Assembly (NCBI GenBank): GCA_023434855.1
Contig: JAEYSJ010000389.1
Coordinates: forward strand, 1-33,327
Reading direction: 5' to 3'
Source: Bacillota bacterium
Lineage (GTDB): Bacteria > Bacillota_C > Negativicutes > JAEYSJ01
DNA length: 33,327 nt
This document shows, one piece after another, positions 17,837-25,376 of this stretch; the stretch's first letter is position 1, and each line of letters starts with the position of its first letter. Position numbers and translations under genes: made by a program. The notes under the pieces were generated by a model, which did not search any database, had not been told where the DNA came from, and saw only the letters and a list, made by a program, of their open reading frames with translations.

Positions 17837-19741
17837 TCATGTCGCAGTTTGATAGCTTATATTACGTTCGTCCATTTTTACATCAGGCACAAGATTTTTT
17901 TCTTCCAGTTTCTTTAGGTTAGATACACTTTCATTTGAATATGTCGGTACAATTTCCCTAATAATACTTATGACATTTTTATCATCCACTGCATTATACA
18001 GCTCAGCAAGACCCCATTGTAGTTGATTCTCATTAACAGCTTTAATTTTTGCAACATAAATTTTTTCATGTTTTGTTACGTTAGTCCCTTCCTCAGCAGT
18101 AAGCAATTCTTCAAATAGCTTTTCACCTGGCCTTATACCTGTGTATTCAATTTTTATGTCAAAATTAGGCACCAGACCTGACAGTTCAATTAAGTCACGG
18201 GCAAGATCTATTATTTTAACCGGTTCTCCCATATTTAATACAAAGACCTCGCCCCCTTTTGCCATTGCCCCTGCCTGAAGCACCAATTGTACGGCCTCAG
18301 GGATAGTCATAAAATAACGTTTCATATCTGGATGAGTGATTGTTATTGGTCCACCGGCAGCGATTTGCTTTTTAAATAATGGAACAGCACTACCCCGGCT
18401 ACCTAAGACATTGCCGAAACGAACAGTCACAAATTTTGTAGTACTAACCTTACTAATGCTTTGAATCACAAGCTCAGCCACTCTTTTAGTGGCCCCCATT
18501 ACACTTGTTGGATTCACAGCTTTATCCGTTGAAACCATAACAAATACTTCCGATCCTACCCGATCTGCTGCCTCAGCGACATTTTTAGTACCAAAAACAT
18601 TGTTACGAACTGCTTCTTCAGGTTGCATTTCCATAAGCGGAACATGTTTATGTGCCGCTGCATGAAAAATCACCTGTGGTTTATTATCATTGAAAACTCT
18701 ATTTATTCTATCGCGGTCACGTATATCCGCAATGATTGGCTTGATATCTAAAGAAGGAAATTTCAGTCGCAATTCCCGTTCTATTTCATAAATACTATTT
18801 TCGCCTTTTCCTAAAAGAGAAATTTTTTTTGGAGATAGTTTGGCAATTTGGCGACATAATTCTGATCCAATCGACCCTCCTGCTCCGGTTACAAGAACGC
18901 GTTTTCCACTGATAAAACCGGCAATTTCATGCAAATCAAGCTGTACTGGCTCTCTTCTCAGCAAATCTTCTAATGCTACATCGCGTAACTGCTGAACAGT
19001 GATTTTACCATCAATAATCTCAAACATGCCGGGAAGTGTTTTTACTGTGCAACCGGTTTGTTTGCATACATTTAAAATTTCCCGCACAACATATCCAGTA
19101 ACAGATGGCATTGCAATAATAATTTCTTTCACTTGATAGTTAATTACTATTGTTTTGATTTCTGCCCTTCCGCCAAACACTTTTTCACCGAATATCATTT
19201 GTCCATGTTTATAAGAATCATCATCAATAAAACCAACTATCTTTTTGGTGTCATAGTAGCGATGCTTTATTTCTCTTGCAATCATTACTCCGGCATCACC
19301 GGCTCCAACGATAAGTACATTAGTAGTATCTGTTTTGCCGTTTCGCTGACGTAAATGATAAGCTATCCGTACACATAACCTGGATAGACCAATCAATATG
19401 ATGGTAGAAAACCAACTAATGAAATGAATACTTTTGGGTATATTTGCATCAACCAGAAAAGAGTACGTTATAATGATTACCGAGCTAAGTGTCACTGCTC
19501 CGCCTATTGCTATAAGTTCATTAATACTTGCATATCGCCATAACCGATGATATAATCCAAATCCGTAGAAAGTCAAAATGCGAACAAAAATACTTACTGG
19601 TATGATAGGAAGCAATAATCTAATATATAATTCATCAACAGTTACTTTCTCAAAACGAATCATTAGCGCCAATAGAGGAGTAAGACAAACAATAGCGATA
19701 TCATTTAATAATAAAATCATTAATGATAATTTGCGACGCAT
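17837..19741 (-). CDS. Membrane-bound nucleoside-diphosphate-sugar 4,6-dehydratase (CapD/WbpM/PglF family)
   Basis: About 634 residues. Four N-terminal membrane helices (about 1-135) are followed by a first Rossmann domain (NVLIVGAGDAGVMIAREI) and a second, catalytic SDR domain (KRVLVTGAGGSIGSELCRQI, FHAAAHKHVPLMEMQPEEAV, VSTDKAVNPTSVMGATKRVA, RFGNVLGSRGSAVPLF). In this family the active-site YxxxK is replaced by MxxxK, as seen here in MGATK. These enzymes convert UDP-GlcNAc to the 4-keto-6-deoxy sugar. The ATG at 19741 has GGGAGA about 7 bases upstream; earlier in-frame starts (19756, 19765) overlap that site or the kinase stop. It probably supplies the initiating sugar. Confidence 0.94.
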   Translation of the reverse strand: MRRKLSLMILLLNDIAIVCLTPLLALMIRFEKVTVDELYIRLLLPIIPVSIFVRILTFYGFGLYHRLWRYASINELIAIGGAVTLSSVIIITYSFLVDANIPKSIHFISWFSTIILIGLSRLCVRIAYHLRQRNGKTDTTNVLIVGAGDAGVMIAREIKHRYYDTKKIVGFIDDDSYKHGQMIFGEKVFGGRAEIKTIVINYQVKEIIIAMPSVTGYVVREILNVCKQTGCTVKTLPGMFEIIDGKITVQQLRDVALEDLLRREPVQLDLHEIAGFISGKRVLVTGAGGSIGSELCRQIAKLSPKKISLLGKGENSIYEIERELRLKFPSLDIKPIIADIRDRDRINRVFNDNKPQVIFHAAAHKHVPLMEMQPEEAVRNNVFGTKNVAEAADRVGSEVFVMVSTDKAVNPTSVMGATKRVAELVIQSISKVSTTKFVTVRFGNVLGSRGSAVPLFKKQIAAGGPITITHPDMKRYFMTIPEAVQLVLQAGAMAKGGEVFVLNMGEPVKIIDLARDLIELSGLVPNFDIKIEYTGIRPGEKLFEELLTAEEGTNVTKHEKIYVAKIKAVNENQLQWGLAELYNAVDDKNVISIIREIVPTYSNESVSNLKKLEEKNLVPDVKMDERNISYQTAT

Positions 19742-19761
19742 AAATACATCTCCCATATGCT

Positions 19762-20451
19762 TCAATTTGCAATCTTATCCATGTTACCATAATATTGATC
19801 ATAAGCACTTTGCTCTAAATATGTTTCTGAACGGTTTATGATTATACCCAATATATTACCCTTTGCCGTCTCCAAATGTTCCTTGGCCCTTTGAGCCATC
19901 TCAGGTTTCACTTTGCCGACTCCTACCACCAAGATAATGCCGTCAACTTTTGAACCCAAAATGCAGGCATCAGTAACCGGCAAAACCGGCGGGCTGTCAA
20001 TAATTAAATAGTCGGCCTGGCTGCGCAGCAAAGTAATGGCTTCCCGCATTTTACTTGTTGCCAAAAGTTCGGAAGGGTTTGGTGGAACCGGCCCACTAGC
20101 AACCAATCGCAGATCAGGAATACTGGTAGTTTGGATGAAGTCGGTAATAGGGCATCGCTCATAGAAAAAGTTGGTTAAACCAATATTTTTCTGCTCGAAG
20201 ATTTTATGTTGAAAAGGTTTTCTGAGATCGCAATCCAGGATGATCACTTTCTGTCCCGCCTGCGCCAAGGCAACGGCGGTATTGGCAGCCGTAACGGATT
20301 TTCCTTCGCCTGCCCCGGCACTGGTAAATAATATGCTTTTAATGTTTTCATCAGCATTGGAATACAATATATTTGTCCTAAATGCGCGAAATGCCTCAGT
20401 TATAATAGATGTGTGACTATCGTCCATAACCAAACTATTCTTGCTCATCAT
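19762..20451 (-). CDS. Bacterial tyrosine kinase of the CpsD/CapB family
   Basis: A 229-residue P-loop kinase. It has Walker A SAGAGEGKS (44-52), Walker A' ILDCDLRKP (71-79) and a Walker B-type YLIIDSPPVLP. A C-terminal tyrosine cluster in TYLEQSAYDQYYGNMDK offers four tyrosines for autophosphorylation. These kinases act with a membrane chain-length protein, encoded just upstream here, and control polymer length and export by cycles of phosphorylation. The separate-polypeptide arrangement is the Firmicute style. GAGGT lies before two adjacent ATGs (20451, 20448). No cognate tyrosine phosphatase gene was seen in the window. Confidence 0.94.
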   Translation of the reverse strand: MMSKNSLVMDDSHTSIITEAFRAFRTNILYSNADENIKSILFTSAGAGEGKSVTAANTAVALAQAGQKVIILDCDLRKPFQHKIFEQKNIGLTNFFYERCPITDFIQTTSIPDLRLVASGPVPPNPSELLATSKMREAITLLRSQADYLIIDSPPVLPVTDACILGSKVDGIILVVGVGKVKPEMAQRAKEHLETAKGNILGIIINRSETYLEQSAYDQYYGNMDKIAN

Positions 20452-20477
20452 ACAACCTCACAATCCATATTTTTAAT

Positions 20478-21911
20478 CTACTTACGAAAACGCATATTTC
20501 GCATTCTTTTCCAAAATGGCTCTCTTTTAACAGGAACAGCCGCCATAGCAAAATCCGGTATAATTCCAAGAACCGGCAATCCTAAAGCTTGTTTAGCCTC
20601 TTGTTCATCGCGAATCGTCCGGTTTCTATATTCTAAGAAGAAAGCCCGACCCGTACTAAAAAACATTCCAAGGACTGCCGCAAGTATTGCATTTAATGCT
20701 TTTTTAGGTCTGACTGGTTTATTAGCAACCACAGCAGGATCAACCACTTTGACGTCTACAGGCTGCATTACTTCATTAATGCGAGCTTCTTCATAGCGCA
20801 TATGCAGCATAGTATATATATCTTGAGCCACCTGGACTTCCCGCATCAGACGGGTTACCCCCTGCGCCTTGGCCGGCAGGGCAGCCATTTCCTTTTCATT
20901 ATCACCCAGAACATTATTGATGGCTGCTTTTTGCGCTGCCGCAGCGGCTGCATCAGCCTCAGCCATTATTTTTTCCTGCAGCAAATTCTGGTGGACCGGA
21001 TTCGAAGATGTGGCATCAGCATTGATGACCCGTGCTACTTCGGAATTCAGTTTTGCTCTGGTATCCGTTATTGCAGTTCTAAGAGCCGCTACTTTAGGAT
21101 GATTTTCGGTATATTTGGACTGAGCATCCACTAACTGTACTTCTAAATCGACCAGCTTAGTGTTGTACTGCTGGATAAGCGGATTATCAGCAATAAATCC
21201 GGGCTTTTCACCTGCTAGCTGCTGCTGGGTATTGCTCAATTTTGCCTGGGCTGCAGCCAAATTAACCTGGTTTTCCGCCACTAGCTTGTCAATTGCGGAA
21301 AGCTTGTCAACCATCGCTTTGGATTGGACATCAGGATCTATCATCTGGTGCTCGCGTTTGTATTTCTCCAGTGCCTGTTCCGCCTGTTCCAGATCCTGTT
21401 TTGATTCTTTCAACCGATTACCGAGAAATTCCCGGACTGCGCTTTGATCCGCCGTAACCATGGATATAAGCTTTTCAGTAAGTGTATTAGCCGCCAATTC
21501 AGCTTCTTCCGGCGATGGGGCCCACACCTTAACATTTATGATCTCAGTGTCTTTTACGGGCTTAATTTTGATATTTTTGAGCATATCTTCATATTCCAGA
21601 GGAACATCCTTGTCTGCTTGAGTTTTATCAATGACTGCCTGTACAACAGTGTGGCTAATAAGCATCTGCGCATAAGTAGATACTGCCTGACTTGTATATG
21701 ATGAATCTCCCTGCTGATCCGCTAATAACGAATTCGCCAGCCCTCTAGGTGCCTTAATCCGTAAATTAGTTTCTGCTTCATAAGTAGGCGAAATAATAAA
21801 ACTTACAAGTAGTGCAATAATTGCCATTACTAAAGAGGTATTTAAAATCGTGCGCTGTCTTTTTTTAAGAATACTTATATAATAACGTAAATCAGTAGTG
21901 GTATCAGTCAT
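20478..21911 (-). CDS. Chain-length determinant / polysaccharide co-polymerase (Wzz/GumC family)
   Basis: A 477-residue inner-membrane protein with a Wzz N-terminus (LRYYISILKKRQRTILNTSL), a first membrane helix at about 21-42, a long alanine/glutamate/glutamine-rich coiled coil (about 165-385), and a second helix near 408-430. The tail (EQEAKQALGLPVLGIIP) is the linker that joins the kinase domain in fused forms. Here the protein ends after this tail and the kinase is a separate gene. The long periplasmic part is more like Gram-negative PCP-2a/GumC proteins than the short CpsC of monoderms, which fits a diderm host. GGAGG precedes the ATG. Confidence 0.93.
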   Translation of the reverse strand: MTDTTTDLRYYISILKKRQRTILNTSLVMAIIALLVSFIISPTYEAETNLRIKAPRGLANSLLADQQGDSSYTSQAVSTYAQMLISHTVVQAVIDKTQADKDVPLEYEDMLKNIKIKPVKDTEIINVKVWAPSPEEAELAANTLTEKLISMVTADQSAVREFLGNRLKESKQDLEQAEQALEKYKREHQMIDPDVQSKAMVDKLSAIDKLVAENQVNLAAAQAKLSNTQQQLAGEKPGFIADNPLIQQYNTKLVDLEVQLVDAQSKYTENHPKVAALRTAITDTRAKLNSEVARVINADATSSNPVHQNLLQEKIMAEADAAAAAAQKAAINNVLGDNEKEMAALPAKAQGVTRLMREVQVAQDIYTMLHMRYEEARINEVMQPVDVKVVDPAVVANKPVRPKKALNAILAAVLGMFFSTGRAFFLEYRNRTIRDEQEAKQALGLPVLGIIPDFAMAAVPVKREPFWKRMRNMRFRK

Positions 21912-21951
21912 GTTAATTCCTCCGGTATAATTTTAACAATCCTTTATGATG

Positions 21952-22581
21952 TTATTTATTATTATTATTGAGATAGTAAACACCTGTCATAAAGGGAAGT
22001 ATGTCTTTAGCAAAGTCAATTCGGCCATTGGAAGAGAGAAATACTGCATCCCCATCATTTAAAGCATAGTTTTGAGACATATCCCCTTGCTTCAAGAGCC
22101 TCAGCAGATTCGCTTCAACAGGGTGGTCATAATGATCCTTGCGCAGGATGAGGACTTTCTTTTTGGCAGCATCTTTGGTATACCCCCCGGCAATGCCGAT
22201 GGCATCAAGCAAATTATGTTGTCTTTCAATTTCATATAAGCCGGGTTTTATAACCTCGCCTAATACATAAACACGGGTAGTACGAAGTTTAGTTACATTT
22301 ACCGTAACTTTAGGATCTTTTACATAACTGCCAAGGCCTGTGGTGATGGCAGTTGTTAACTCAGCGGGAGTAAGCCCACTGGCCTGCACCTCACCGGCTA
22401 AAGGAAAAGCAATCTTGCCGTCACTTCTGATCACCAAATCTTTGACCTGCAGCTCATCATACCCAACGACGCTGATGGACAACTCATCCCCCGGACCCAG
22501 ACGGTAATCTTCCGCAAATGCAAGATTGACTATGCTCAGAATTAGAATAAATATAAAGGCGATAATTACTGGTTTTTTCAT
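21952..22581 (-). CDS. Polysaccharide export protein, Wza-like (Poly_export and SLBB domains)
   Basis: A 209-residue periplasmic protein. A signal peptide (MKKPVIIAFIFILILSIVNL then AFA) is followed by DYRLGPGDELSISVVGYDEL, the standard opening of the Poly_export domain. Then come VRSDGKIAFPLAGEVQASGL, an SLBB domain from about 105 (RVYVLGEVIKPGLYEIERQH, LLDAIGIAGGYTKDAA), and NDGDAVFLS. There is no lipobox cysteine, and the protein is much shorter than E. coli Wza, lacking most of the C-terminal region that forms the outer-membrane pore. It is the first gene of the locus, about 50 bases after the predicted transcription start, with GAGGTG before the ATG. Presence of this family argues for an outer membrane. 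Confidence 0.92.
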   Translation of the reverse strand: MKKPVIIAFIFILILSIVNLAFAEDYRLGPGDELSISVVGYDELQVKDLVIRSDGKIAFPLAGEVQASGLTPAELTTAITTGLGSYVKDPKVTVNVTKLRTTRVYVLGEVIKPGLYEIERQHNLLDAIGIAGGYTKDAAKKKVLILRKDHYDHPVEANLLRLLKQGDMSQNYALNDGDAVFLSSNGRIDFAKDILPFMTGVYYLNNNNK

Positions 22582-22636
22582 TGGTTCACCTCAGCTAATA
22601 TTTTTCTTTTTTTACCTTTATTGTTATTTTATGGTA

Positions 22637-22665
22637 ATTATACAAAATACTTATCCTCTATTCAA
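22637..22665 (-). promoter_or_regulatory. Predicted sigma-A promoter of the polysaccharide operon
   Basis: On the leftward strand TTGAAT (22660-22665), a 17-base spacer and a perfect TATAAT (22637-22642) lie about 55 bases before the wza-like start. No other strong promoter was noticed between here and rfbD, and the gene gaps are mostly short. One transcript of about 22 kb is therefore plausible. No ops/JUMPstart element was seen in the leader. Confidence 0.75.
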
Positions 22666-22785
22666 CGATTTTATTACGACTTTTTTTTACATTTTTTTAT
22701 TAAAATAGTCACCGGAAGACAGTCATCAAGCCTGTTCCGTAAATGCCTTATATCCTTCGGTATCTACAAATTACCGTATATGGTA

Positions 22786-22822
22786 AAAAATAGAAACCCC
22801 CCAAATGGGGGATTTCTATTTT
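22786..22822 (-). terminator. Hairpin terminator between the chemotaxis gene and the polysaccharide promoter
   Basis: AAATAGAAA and TTTCTATTT arms with inner CCCCC/GGGGG pairs, one mismatch and an AAAT loop. On the leftward strand the hairpin is followed by TTTTTT. It lies 166 bases after the chemotaxis stop and before the polysaccharide promoter, so it should insulate the two units. The surrounding 22666-22987 region is AT-rich. It holds no supported gene; a minute frame (MIMKILFNFYR) near 22890 has a GGAAGG site but nothing else to support it. Confidence 0.8.
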
Positions 22823-22987
22823 AAAAAATTATTCTAAAATTTCGCAAAAGTAAAAGAATTAGCGATAAAAATTAAATAAGATCTTCATAATCATTGGTCC
22901 TTCCCGGATAATTATGCAGACTTATTAAGAATATCTAAATTAAAAAAATAGTGATTTTTATAAAAAATATGTCCATTTATATCTTAT

Positions 22988-24961
22988 CTAAATTTTAAAC
23001 TGTCGAACCGCTTTCTGGAGATCCTCTGCCATATCAGCCAAAGCCTTACTGGAAGAAGCGATTTCTTCCATCGATGCGGATTGCTCTTCCGTGGACGCCG
23101 AGATATTTTGCGCCTGGCTGGAAATTTCGCGGCTGACGGCGGCGACTTCTTTTACTGCGGTGAGAACCTGGGCGCTGCTTGCAGCCAAACCGGCCAGTCC
23201 TTCTGACGCTCCCTGGGCTATACCGGCAATATCGTTTACCTGTTCCGCGATATTCCTGAAAGCTTCACCAGCCTTGTTAACTACCTCAGTACCTTTCTTT
23301 ACTTCAGCTGTTCCGTTAGTCATGACCATAACGGCGGAATCAGTCTTTGCCTGAATCTCTTCGATTAACACAGTTATCTGTTTGGCAGCTTCCTGCGAGT
23401 CTTCCGCCAGCTTGCGCACCTCATCGGCGACAACGGCAAAACCGCGTCCATATTCGCCTGCCCGGGCGGCTTCGATCGCCGCATTCAAGGCCAACAGGTT
23501 CGTTTGACCAGCGATATTCGCTATTGTTTCGACAATGTTGCCGATTTCTTTAGACCGTTCGCCCAGCTCAGAAACCACTTTGGCCGAATCATCCACCGTA
23601 ACCTGGATGTGATTCATCTGTTTGATTGCAGAATCTACCGAGTCATTGCCGCCGGTGGCTGCTGCCACTGCCCGTCTGGTAATTTCCACGGCATGCTTAG
23701 TGTTGGCTGCTTCTTGCTGCGCGCTGTTCGCGATCATTTCCGCCAGTTCCATTGCCCTGGCCGTCGCAGTTGATTGCTGTTCAGTTCCCGCGGCAGTTTC
23801 AGTTATGGATGTTGCAACCTGATTGGCTGCCTGGGCCGATTGCTCAGCATTGGCTGTCAGCTCTTCCGATGCAGCCGCAACCTGTTCGGTAGCGCTGAGA
23901 ATCCGCTGGATTAAATTTCTAAGATTAGCAGTCATTTGTGCAAAGCTCAGACCTAAACGGCCAATCTCATCGTTAGAAGTAATATCCACTCTGTTCAGGG
24001 TAATGTCACCGCTGGCAATCTGGTTGGCAGCACTCTCCAGCTCCTGGATGGGTTTGGCGATGCGGCGGGCAATCCAGGCAACAAGTAATACCACAACCAG
24101 AAGAACTACCGCAATTGTGCCAATGGACACATAACGTAAATAGGCAAGACTACCGGTCAATTCCGCTGTCGGAGCAGCTACCGCCAAAGACCAGTTCACT
24201 CCAGGCACAGGAGCGAAGGCAACCATACGGCCCTCACCATTAAACGAGTAAGTGGCAAGCCCGGTTTCACCCTTGGCCATCTGCTCAGTTGCCTTTTTTT
24301 GTTCGGCTGTTATGCCGTTATCCTGCAAAAAGTTTGCCTTCATAGCAATATCTTTGTCGGGGTGGATAATTGTCAGCCCATCACTCTGGACAACATAAGC
24401 AAACCCAGTCTTCCCAACTTTAATCGATAAAATGTTCTTGGTAAGACCCTCCATGCTGACAGCACCATAGAGTACGCCAGTAACCTTACCGTCCACTTTG
24501 ACGGGAATCGCCACGATTGAGACAAGGTGACCCGTCGACTTGGCGATCAGCGGATTGGAAATTGAAGCTTCACCGTGAAGAGCTTTTTTAAAATAGTCCC
24601 GGTCACTTACACTGCCGGTCACACCTGTCGAATTGATATATGCACCATCTACTGACGCAAAACCAATACTGTCATAGACCTTATTTTCCCTTGCTACGGC
24701 GACCAGAAACGGTAGAATCGCTTCTTTATTGCCTGTCAAAACGACAGGAGATACCGCCATAACCGTCAGTTCCGACTTCCGGGCCTCCAGCCAATCGCCA
24801 ATATGCTCGCTAGAACTCATCGCCAAAGATGTACTATTTGCCGCTATATTCTCTGAGAGCATGTTATAGGAAATCCAATAGCTAATTCCCCCCAGAATAC
24901 CTAATGCAACAATAAATACAGATAATATCAGAGCAATAAGTTTTGTTTGGATGCTTTTCAT
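22988..24961 (-). CDS. Methyl-accepting chemotaxis protein (dCache sensor, HAMP)
   Basis: About 657 residues. It has membrane helix 1 (about 5-30), a periplasmic double-Cache sensor (about 35-270, with [46 protein letters not shown]), helix 2 (about 278-300), HAMP, and a cytoplasmic coiled coil. The invariant tip is [20 protein letters not shown] followed by [20 protein letters not shown]. It signals to CheA; the ligand is unknown, though dCache domains often bind small organic acids or amino acids. No C-terminal pentapeptide tether is present. The ATG at 24961 follows GGAGTG; the GTG at 24970 lies inside that site. Base composition is clearly more GC-rich than in the polysaccharide genes. 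Confidence 0.95.
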   Translation of the reverse strand: MKSIQTKLIALILSVFIVALGILGGISYWISYNMLSENIAANSTSLAMSSSEHIGDWLEARKSELTVMAVSPVVLTGNKEAILPFLVAVARENKVYDSIGFASVDGAYINSTGVTGSVSDRDYFKKALHGEASISNPLIAKSTGHLVSIVAIPVKVDGKVTGVLYGAVSMEGLTKNILSIKVGKTGFAYVVQSDGLTIIHPDKDIAMKANFLQDNGITAEQKKATEQMAKGETGLATYSFNGEGRMVAFAPVPGVNWSLAVAAPTAELTGSLAYLRYVSIGTIAVVLLVVVLLVAWIARRIAKPIQELESAANQIASGDITLNRVDITSNDEIGRLGLSFAQMTANLRNLIQRILSATEQVAAASEELTANAEQSAQAANQVATSITETAAGTEQQSTATARAMELAEMIANSAQQEAANTKHAVEITRRAVAAATGGNDSVDSAIKQMNHIQVTVDDSAKVVSELGERSKEIGNIVETIANIAGQTNLLALNAAIEAARAGEYGRGFAVVADEVRKLAEDSQEAAKQITVLIEEIQAKTDSAVMVMTNGTAEVKKGTEVVNKAGEAFRNIAEQVNDIAGIAQGASEGLAGLAASSAQVLTAVKEVAAVSREISSQAQNISASTEEQSASMEEIASSSKALADMAEDLQKAVRQFKI

Positions 24962-25190
24962 GTTAATCACTCCAAATCATGTTATCTACTACTAAACCAT
25001 AACACCATCCTGGTAACAATTCTGAATAGAAAACGCAATGAAAACAAAACAAAAAAACCAGCTTGTTCCCTAATAGTGAAATGCTTCACGTGCGAGAGAC
25101 ATCTGTTCTTTTCGTTGGAGACTTAAAATCATATTTTGTCAAACTTGTCAAGAGGCTAAATTTGACTAATTATGTAGCATTTTGATTACA

Positions 25191-25219
25191 ATTGTAAACT
25201 TTTCTGGATATTTCGTCAA
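25191..25219 (-). promoter_or_regulatory. Predicted sigma-A promoter of the chemotaxis gene with a long leader
   Basis: Leftward TTGACG (25214-25219), 17-base spacer, TACAAT (25191-25196): five of six matches in each hexamer. The predicted transcript would have about 220 untranslated bases before the ATG at 24961. That leader holds a small GTGAA-loop-TTCAC hairpin and a T-rich run. A cyclic-di-GMP (GEMM) riboswitch was looked for and not recognised. Confidence 0.65.
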
Positions 25220-25282
25220 GTTTTTTTTGGTTAACAGTGATAATCAGGAAATATCGGTCAATTATAGGGACTAATTAAAATT

Positions 25283-25320
25283 ACGTAACCCCTCACGTCG
25301 AGATACGAGAGGGGTTACGT
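25283..25320 (-). terminator. Hairpin terminator after the radical SAM gene
   Basis: A perfect 12-base inverted repeat (ACGTAACCCCTC / GAGGGGTTACGT) with a 14-base loop, 56 bases after the radical SAM stop. On the leftward strand it is followed by AATTTTAATT, a weak T tract. The octamer AGGGGTTA is repeated just beside it. Confidence 0.65.
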
Positions 25321-25376
25321 CAGGGGTTAAAAGCGGAACTAAACTTATGAAAGTGAATATGGCAGTATAGTTATGA

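Noticed and set aside
20413..21701. Rightward frames opposite the kinase and chain-length genes
   Set aside because: Shadows of real leftward genes; no ribosome sites or recognisable domains.
22840..22910. Eleven-codon leader peptide (MIMKILFNFYR) before the 22786-22822 hairpin
   Set aside because: No regulatory codon run, and the polysaccharide promoter lies downstream of the hairpin, so attenuation of that operon is unlikely.
23091..24134. Several rightward frames opposite the chemotaxis gene
   Set aside because: They are antisense to a strongly conserved coding region and show only its complementary codon bias.
24962..25190. Cyclic-di-GMP riboswitch in the chemotaxis leader
   Set aside because: A CGAAAAG stretch drew attention, but the GEMM core pattern (GACGCAAAGC and paired arms) is absent.
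25283..25325. Mobile-element end or attachment site at the 12-base inverted repeat
   Set aside because: Position right after a gene and hairpin shape fit a terminator; no transposase, integrase or second copy was seen.
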